Below, one piece after another: positions 57,348 through 64,000 of a DNA stretch of 64,000 nucleotides (positions are counted from its first letter, which is position 1; the number at the start of each line of letters is the position of its first letter). A model generated the notes under the pieces. It saw only the letters and a list, made by a program, of their open reading frames with translations, made no database searches and was not told the DNA's origin. The DNA is from Hyaloperonospora brassicae (taxonomy: Eukaryota; Oomycota; Peronosporomycetes; Peronosporales; Peronosporaceae). The stretch is from assembly GCA_947650285.1 (NCBI GenBank), contig CANTFL010001287.1:1-64000 (forward strand), in the 5' to 3' direction. A program made the translations under genes and the position numbers.

Positions 57348-60300
57348 TTAGAACTCAGATTCGGCTAGGACTAACGCAAATCGTACAGTACTCGTCTCAA
57401 AAGCTGCATACATACGGCATACAACCAGTGGGCTTTCGCCTAGCTCATTTTCCGACTGCGTCTCCATAGCTTCATCATCGTTATCGTCGGTTGCCAGCGC
57501 ACCATAATAATCTCGCAGATACGGACGCGGGCAAATACACCGCAGCACGTATTCCCGCTTGATGGGTACAGGCTTCGGCTGTGCGTCAGTAAGCGTTGAG
57601 CCGGTCAGCACTAGTGCCGTCACCAGCTGACGCAGATTATCCTGCTTTAACAATTCCGAAATTCTTACTTGATGGCGATGCGATCGTGATGGCAAGAGAA
57701 GTAAATTTATCAGTGCCAAAGAGCTCTGATCTTCTTTTGACACCGGAAAATATCGCAAAAGAGCCAATGCCTTCGACACCAACGCTTCTACACTTTCAAT
57801 CGTGCGCACCAACTCCCAACATGCATCCAGGGCCATTTCAAATGCAACTTGAAGCTGCCGACCCTGATGAGTGGCTCCTTTTGTTGGCTCATGGCTGTTG
57901 CCACTTTGTTGTTTTCTGCTGTTGATCAGAGGAGGTGTCACTTGTGACTCGGCTAAAGCTTCATCCAGCAAAGCGATGGCACGATTGCCGCGTAAGCAGA
58001 GCTTTCGCAGCGCGCGATGAACCACAGGCAAATTTTGAGCTGATACGTGCACGGGCAACGCGGTTTCCAGCGCAAATACACAACCTGGTATTGCAGCTGC
58101 AAGCATTTGATGAAATAGTTCACACGGTGGCAGTGTCTCCATATAGTGATACACCTTTTCTGACTCTTGGACTGGGTCAAACGACCGTTTTTGACGCTTT
58201 AATGGTATCGGCGCACTTGTTTCCCACATTTTTTGCCATTCATGCTCGTGACCAGATCCAAAGCGCATGCGCTTAGATAACATGCCCTGTCCGTCGAACC
58301 ACCACACACCTTGTCCTTCTGTGGGAAGGTTGCTCAAGGTGGGATCCTTTTTCGATTCAAATGAAATCCAATCTTTCGGCGAATACCATCTGATAAAGTC
58401 TGCGAGGCAGCAGCGCGGATTGGCAGCTTTGAAAGCCTGCATGTCAGATATCAGCGCTGCACTCTGAATTTGTTGACGTGTTTTGTCAAATTCCACACTT
58501 GCATTTAAGCGGGTGATGAGGTCCTGCTGTTCTTTCGCTACATCTTCGGTTATAGGCATAGACGTTCGGGTGACAGGCTCTAGTAGAGGCTCGTTCGTCT
58601 GAAGACAAACAATTCCAAACGCTTCACGAAGAACACCCTCAGGACGCATCGATGACTCACATGGCGTTGGCGAAAGCACTTTATGCTCGATTGAGTCGAA
58701 AAACTCTTCATCGCTTGGACTGCTGTCCAATTCATCGTCAGCTTTCCGCGCCATTTCATATGCCAAATCTTTGTCACTTGTGAAGCCCTTAGCGTCGGAA
58801 TTGAGTTGTATTTCGTGATCTGGGTCGATGCTACCCGTAAAAGTTGACTTCACTTCTTGTGATTTGCTTCAGTCATGAAATATATAAATATGTTAGCATG
58901 TAGCATGTTGCGAAAATAGACAATGGTTAGTAGAGTAAGCTTCACCTGAGAATACACCAGTTAAGTAGTTGAAGTTTTTGGTGCAGTAAGCATTGACGAA
59001 AGTCTGGTAATGGAAGTCGAATCGAATCTGAGCTCAGCAAAAACAATGTATCCAAAGAACGCGAGCCTGTTTTGCAATCAACACCTCCGCTTCCAAGACC
59101 GGTGTCCTGAGCGTCGAAACGTATTACGCATTCCACAATATCAGCAAAATATATGATGAGCAAGCAAATTAACACCGTACCATGAATGGAAGTAATTGCT
59201 GCTGAAACCACCGCTCTCTCAACGCTTTCACGAACTCGATCCACAAAAGTGACATGGAGTTAATGCTGGCTACACAACATTTTAATTGTGCCAAATGCGA
59301 CTCAGTGCGCGAGATCAATATCGTAGTATAATGCCAGCAAAATTAATATACTTACGCAATTGTGACATCCTAGTGGCCAAGATCGATACGAGTTCACCCA
59401 ATGGCGCACCATGCTGGATAGAACTTGTCATACTCGCCAATGCAGTACGCGACCTACCAATCTGTTCGTCACTTTTTTCTATCATTTGATCGGTATGTTG
59501 TTCTCCACCGTCTTGAACGTCGTCAAACAAATCCGAGATAATCCGCCTAATTTCCGCCCCATCTGAGTTTTTCCATGTAGTGACAGACACCAAACTCGAG
59601 ATAGCATTGCCAAGTACGACAGCTGCACGAGCTGCAGGAATCGAATTCGGAATATTTGATGAATGCGGTTGTCGTAACGCAGTGGCAGCAACGTCGGAGC
59701 TTAACATGGTGGTTCCAGTAAGTGACTTAGACCGCGGAGAAAAGGGTGTCATAGGTGGTGCCAACTCGCCCACTGAAATGTCTCTGTTCAATCCTCTGGA
59801 ATTAGAGTAAATTTGCACAAGATTTGCCATTTGCTTGCTAAGCGGCAAATGTGGCTTGTACTGGTTTTCTGACAGCAAATCTTGAAAGCGTACGCTCAAC
59901 ATCCACTGGGAGGCCGAGCTCAAATCCAGTGTGGAGTGCACTACATTATCGACATACGTGCCTTCACGCAGCTGTGGCCAGCATACCGTAAGGTCCATTC
60001 CATCCAAAGGGGTAGTAGCAGCCCCCATAAATGGTGAAGGACGTTTTTTGCCAAACAGTTTGTTCGTAATATGGCAAATATGATGCTGAATTGAGGGTGG
60101 CTGCTGGGACTCTAGCGTTCGCCAAGCTTGGTGTTTCTCTGAGCCCGGTTTCTCACGAGGATCGTCTACTCGATTCCACGAATACGTAAACGAGGCAGAC
60201 ACTTTCGTACCAATCGCAAGATCCCCCAACGCATCGGCCTGAACACGACACTTTTGCTCGGCATGCGGCGACAACTGCAGCTTCACCTTAAAGAAGTCGA

Positions 60301-61273
60301 GCAAACCACTGATGCAGCTCTGGTTAGGGTTTATTTCTGGAATAGAGTCCGTCTCAAATGACATTGACACGTTGCCTGTAGCACCAGGTACAGCTGATCC
60401 GATCCATGTGCCGCGAGATGGCTCAAACATCGGCACAAACGCGGGAATCGTACAATTGCAATTGTTTAGCGCTACATGCAACGCCGACAAAAGCATCCTC
60501 CCCTCAGTCTGATCAATGTGGACATCTTCCATCGCAAACATGTCTTGGTGACTGTCGTCATCTCCCTTCTGTTCGGCAACGTCCTCGATCCCTTGTCGTT
60601 GAATCCTTCCCTTCACGTGTAATATGGATTCCTTGGCCTCGTCCGTCTCATTCCCGTCTTTCTCGGCTTCTTTCTTTATCTCACGTAAAGACGACCTAGT
60701 CAGCAGCAAGAACTCGTCAACTCCAAACCACTTGTGCGCGTTATCGTATGTCATCTTCCTGCTAAGATGCGGCTCTCGGTCACCCTTGTACATCGACGCA
60801 TAGGATGATACCGTTGCCCCCTCTTCTTCTTCTTCCACCCCGTCAGACTGTTCTAGTCCCCAATGGAAGTCCTCACTAGCATTAGCCACCGATAGCATCG
60901 TGGGTGTAAAGTGCTCCAGCCCTTCTTGCCACGTCTTGTGCTTTTTCGTGGAAGTCAAAGCGCATGCGGAAGCATTCTCCCCCTTCTGCTGCATACTCTG
61001 GTGTCTGGATGCGAATAGAGTAAGCGTGTAGCTTTTGAGCAGATCCTTTCCTGGTGGCTGAAGATACAGCTCCTTCGTCCAAATTGCGGCGTTCAGAGCT
61101 TCTAATTGATGTCCCGCTTGAGGCGGCACACTCAACGCCTCGAGCGATACGTGGCTCTTTCCATCCAGGCGCCAGCCAATGATGGCCTGCTCTATGTCCG
61201 AGGTGAACTGCTCCATGGCAGTGGCATTTGTGAAGTCGATAAACTGGCTGCTCGGATCCTCCTCCACCTGCAT
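57348..61273 (-). CDS. RAB3GAP1: Rab3 GTPase-activating protein catalytic subunit, four exons
   Basis: Exons on the minus strand: 61273-59356, 59269-59181, 59106-58946 and 58866-57348. Introns of 86, 74 and 79 nt start GT and end AG, and all phases fit, giving 3687 nt or 1228 residues plus stop. Start: the first in-frame ATG (61271-61273), just before FIDFTNATAMEQF, which matches the family N-terminus. KWFGVDEFLLL lies near residue 185. Exons 2-3 give LLWIEFVKALRERW and CLLHQKLQLLNWCI. Exon 4 holds DEEFFDSIE, the block LADFIRWYSPKDWISFESKK, LSKRM, and RQKRSFDPVQESEKVYHYME, hallmarks of the Rab3GAP catalytic domain. With a non-catalytic partner the family acts on Rab GTPases (Rab3 GAP, Rab18 exchange) in vesicle traffic and autophagy. 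Length exceeds the ~980 residues of animal homologues. It is the one intact protein gene here. Confidence 0.93.
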
Positions 61274-61299
61274 CCTTATCGCTGGGCTCGAAGTTGGAA

Positions 61300-61330
61300 A
61301 GAAGGAAATATAGGAAAAAATGAAATGTTG
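61300..61330 (-). promoter_or_regulatory. Possible oomycete initiator for the Rab3GAP gene
   Basis: On the minus strand GCAACATTTCATTTTTTCC lies about 45 bases before the start codon. It resembles the oomycete Inr consensus (TCATTYYNCAWTTT) only loosely. Confidence 0.3.
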
Positions 61331-61982
61331 CACAACTCAGCGGTCGACATGTACCCATAATTAGGGCATTTATTTGAAAACGAAAGATATATTCGGAGTG
61401 AATGTGATGATAAAAAGCACGATTATCTTCATGTTTATTAGGCTAGAGAGAATTAATTTTTCAAAGTCGGTTGCACATAATACGAAAAGCAATACTTTAA
61501 ACTTCAGTTGCACTTGATATGAAAAGCAACACGTCACACACTGTTATGAGAATTAATCTCACTCCAAAGATTCATTCTGTAAAACACTTATCTCAAGATC
61601 TGGCACCATAATTACCATTAAGTAGTCTGACAAAACCTATTAGACCCACATACCCGACAGATGGCCGAATATAAGGCGTTAGTTGGACCGTGACCCTCAT
61701 CTCGACGACGAAAAATACCTTCTTAGAGCGTCTGCTAGTTCATATAAGTCAAATGACCCGAAAAGTCAAGCAACTCGTTAAACCATTTACAACTCGTTAG
61801 AATCAACTACACAAGTTCTCAAGACTTGATCAACAGTGTGAGGCTAATACTGTGCTTGCATCAAAGTCAACTGCTCTCTTTTTTGAAGTTATCGAGGGTA
61901 ATGAGCCTCGCCTACATTGTTTGATTAAAGGCGTTACCACCGACAAGATGAAATAAAATATTCACAATACACTGAGTGCTCA
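61331..61982. other. Intergenic, upstream of Rab3GAP
   Basis: About 650 bp without an ORF or RNA gene that I can support. A pair of similar segments near 61470-61490 and 61505-61530 (GTTGCAC...GAAAAGCAA) is a weak direct repeat. Confidence 0.5.
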
Positions 61983-62149
61983 TCAGACGTCAGCGCCTAG
62001 ATCAAAGTACTTGATGCGGCCTTCATGGATCCAATATTCACCCATTATGCGAGCTTTCGGAACTGTAAGAGGACATCCACGGTTTAGGTACGTGCATTCT
62101 GTGATGTACCACTCAATTATATCAGTGTCGCTTCGGCCACCAATGGTGC
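61983..62149 (-). pseudogene. 3' part of an unknown exon split by a solo LTR
   Basis: The minus strand reads TIGGRSDTDIIEWYITECTY and on through WIHEGRIKYFDLGADV to TGA at 61983. Beyond the LTR the same frame continues (62599-62635) and is open back to a TTTTTTGGTTAG stretch that could be a splice acceptor. No family recognised. Confidence 0.45.
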
Positions 62150-62598
62150 CTGTAACGGGGTGAGCCCGTTGCATGAAAATTGATATCTTTGTATCAATTT
62201 TTGAACATTATCTATTCAGATAATGTTCAATTGACTTTACTCGTAAGGAGTAAGGATGAAGGAATATTACCCTCGAGGGTAATATTTCTTTGTTGGGTTG
62301 CTCCACCTAATGGTTGATGTTCACGGTACATCAACCAGATTAACCACCAATCGCTGCTGGACGCGCGCAATGGATGGTGAGCAAGAAACCCACATAGGAG
62401 ATTGTAGTTTAATATAGTTAGCTCAAGACAAAAGATGGTTTAGTAAGAAACAAAACTATATTCAATACAGTTCTACTTTTTCCGTTAGACTGAACTTTCG
62501 GGCTTTGTCTGCTTCGCTGCGCTTCCTCACGCCACGTGTACGTGACGTCGGGTGCACATAACCTTGTGCCGAATTGACACAAGGCGTGACCCGTTACA
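62150..62598. mobile_element. Solo LTR of a gypsy family related to the 28-kb element
   Basis: 449 bp, TGTAACGGGG to CCCGTTACA, with the perfect direct repeat GTGCC at 62145-62149 and 62599-62603. A core near 62344-62378 (CACCAATCGC..GCGCGCAATG) matches the 28-kb LTR near 28237-28272. The rest is diverged but keeps serial hairpins: 62150-62158/62165-62173, 62176-62185/62192-62201, 62203-62212/62219-62228, palindrome 62263-62286, 62312-62320/62328-62336. No internal region follows, so it arose by LTR-LTR recombination. Confidence 0.93.
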
Positions 62599-62635
62599 GT
62601 GCCTTTCAGGTTTCTTCGATTAGAGGGTACTACCT
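62599..62635 (-). pseudogene. 5' part of the exon split by the solo LTR
   Basis: After the GTGCC duplication the minus strand reads in frame back to VVPSNRRNLKG. A TAG precedes it, overlapping the possible splice acceptor, so this is either an exon start or a chance frame. Confidence 0.35.
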
Positions 62636-62639
62636 AACC

Positions 62640-64000
62640 AAAAAATAAAATGACAAACACTTCGCCATTTTATTGGAACAAGAGTTGTGCGTTTCTTAAC
62701 GTCTTTGGTCACTAGAGTAAGAAGACTTGTTCAGGCATATAAGCTTTAGCACTAAGTGATGTTGTTTCCTTGATATCATCAGTCCCTCAAACTTGGACTA
62801 GAAGATCATTTATCAAATTAGACTCGTTTAGTCGTGTTTTTGTAGATACTAGTGTCCCACTATAAGACTTAAGTCTTCGTGTGAAAAAGGAGATATTACG
62901 GCTTCACTACAAAAATATATTATCCGTAAGTCATTATCGTGTACCACTTCTAACATTTTATTAAATTCGTTGCCCAAGGATCCGAAAATTTACTTGATAC
63001 GATATTGCTGAAGGCAAATCCAACAGCTACACCAACTTACGTACGGTTTAATCACACTTCTTTGACCACACTGTCGTAATTGATATCGATCCTCGACTCT
63101 TTTAATTTTGAACGATGGCATTTGTGCAAACAATCGCCTCACTCTGAATCGGCACATTAGAGAAAAAAGCTACTTAAAATAATCGAAGACGCTCCGAAAC
63201 ATGCTTAGAAACGAAAGCGGCGGTAGATTTAAAAAGTGAAGCCGAAATAAGGATGAGTACAGTACCTAGCCGCTTTAAGAGCGTGGTGTTTTAGCGCGCT
63301 ATCAGCGTTACGTATGACTGTTAGACCTTGAGCTTAATATCGTGACTGATGATCTCGATGAAAGATATATACTGCGGAATATTACACCGATATTGACGTT
63401 TATCAAGCTTTAGTATGGGGGTGTTAACGGGGTAGCACTATGTGAAACGAGTGATATGCAATGAGTTTGCGTGACTATACGCAAATATTTAAAGATTTCG
63501 CTTAGTAGCCTGTGACTATATCGACTTATTCTAATTTGAATGTAATAATTAGATAATCTAATAGTATGATCAATTTCTTTTCACTTTTCTACATATTTAG
63601 TCACGATGCCATAAGTCCGTTATAGGTCCATGGGCCTTGCAACAATGCAGCCTCAACGTGGTTATGTATATAGTCCACCTTAAGTAAATGAGCGCATCAG
63701 ATAGGATGCAGGCGAGTATGTCGATGAATCGATCATAGTAACCGAGGCCGCGTCCGCGGCACGTAATGATCGGTCAGAGCTACCTGACGCTACAATCTAT
63801 ACCCATGAGGGATGACTGGCGTAATTATAAAACTAAGACATGTAAAACCACTACACAACTTTCTTCGAGACAATACTCGCTCATCATTGTCGATTAAATG
63901 ATGTTGACGATGACGCAACTTCAAAGGTATGATACGACACGTGCAACAATATTAATTTTCATAGTAAATGAAAATTCGTTAACGTTGGGATTAGTCTAAA
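62640..64000. other. No recognisable feature
   Basis: About 1.4 kb of AT-rich DNA with no ORF of note, RNA gene or repeat that I can support. Confidence 0.6.

Overview
The window is nuclear DNA of a filamentous eukaryote, most likely an oomycete (downy mildew or Phytophthora-like). Evidence: a chromodomain Ty3/gypsy element, a FAR1-type Mutator transposase and a pogo transposase of the kinds typical of oomycete genomes, one intron-poor Rab3GAP gene with introns of 74-86 nt, and no bacterial gene organisation. No database was searched, so the species is not named.

Layout. Positions 1-20795 are one tandem array of a unit of about 391 bp, cut by the left edge of the window. Each of the 53 units with a complete tRNA carries one serine tRNA gene on the minus strand. 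Forty-two copies have anticodon CGA (codon UCG). Eleven have a single C34-to-A change giving AGA, which after inosine modification would read UCU/UCC/UCA. Units in the first 5.7 kb are almost identical. To the right they diverge, form higher-order repeats (a 782-bp dimer alternating the two anticodons and a duplicated 2364-bp six-unit block), and some tRNA copies are structurally damaged. The array stops abruptly at about 20795.

20.8-36.1 kb holds two LTR retrotransposons. A decayed Ty1/copia element (21924-27128) keeps two 238-bp LTRs and a perfect 5-bp target duplication (GACAC). A Ty3/gypsy chromovirus (28079-36063) keeps every catalytic motif, but its gag-pol frame is broken by in-frame stops and two frame shifts. 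This gypsy element is built, in LTRs and coding region alike, from closely spaced short perfect inverted repeats. A related solo LTR (62150-62598, target duplication GTGCC) has the same row of hairpins with compensatory base changes. A 534-codon antisense frame with two stops lies between integrase and the 3' LTR.

36.1-57.3 kb is mostly AT-rich decayed DNA with a pogo/Tigger transposase relic (38.3-39.9 kb) and a Mutator-like element with recognisable terminal inverted repeats (49.5-53.8 kb). The one intact protein-coding gene is a four-exon Rab3GAP catalytic subunit on the minus strand (57348-61273). The solo LTR just upstream of it splits a small open exon of unknown function. I see nothing convincing from 62.6 kb to the end.

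How it works together: the window is a repeat-dominated region in which a locally amplified serine-tRNA array and one housekeeping Rab regulator sit among retroelements and DNA transposons, several of which have landed in or beside small open reading frames.
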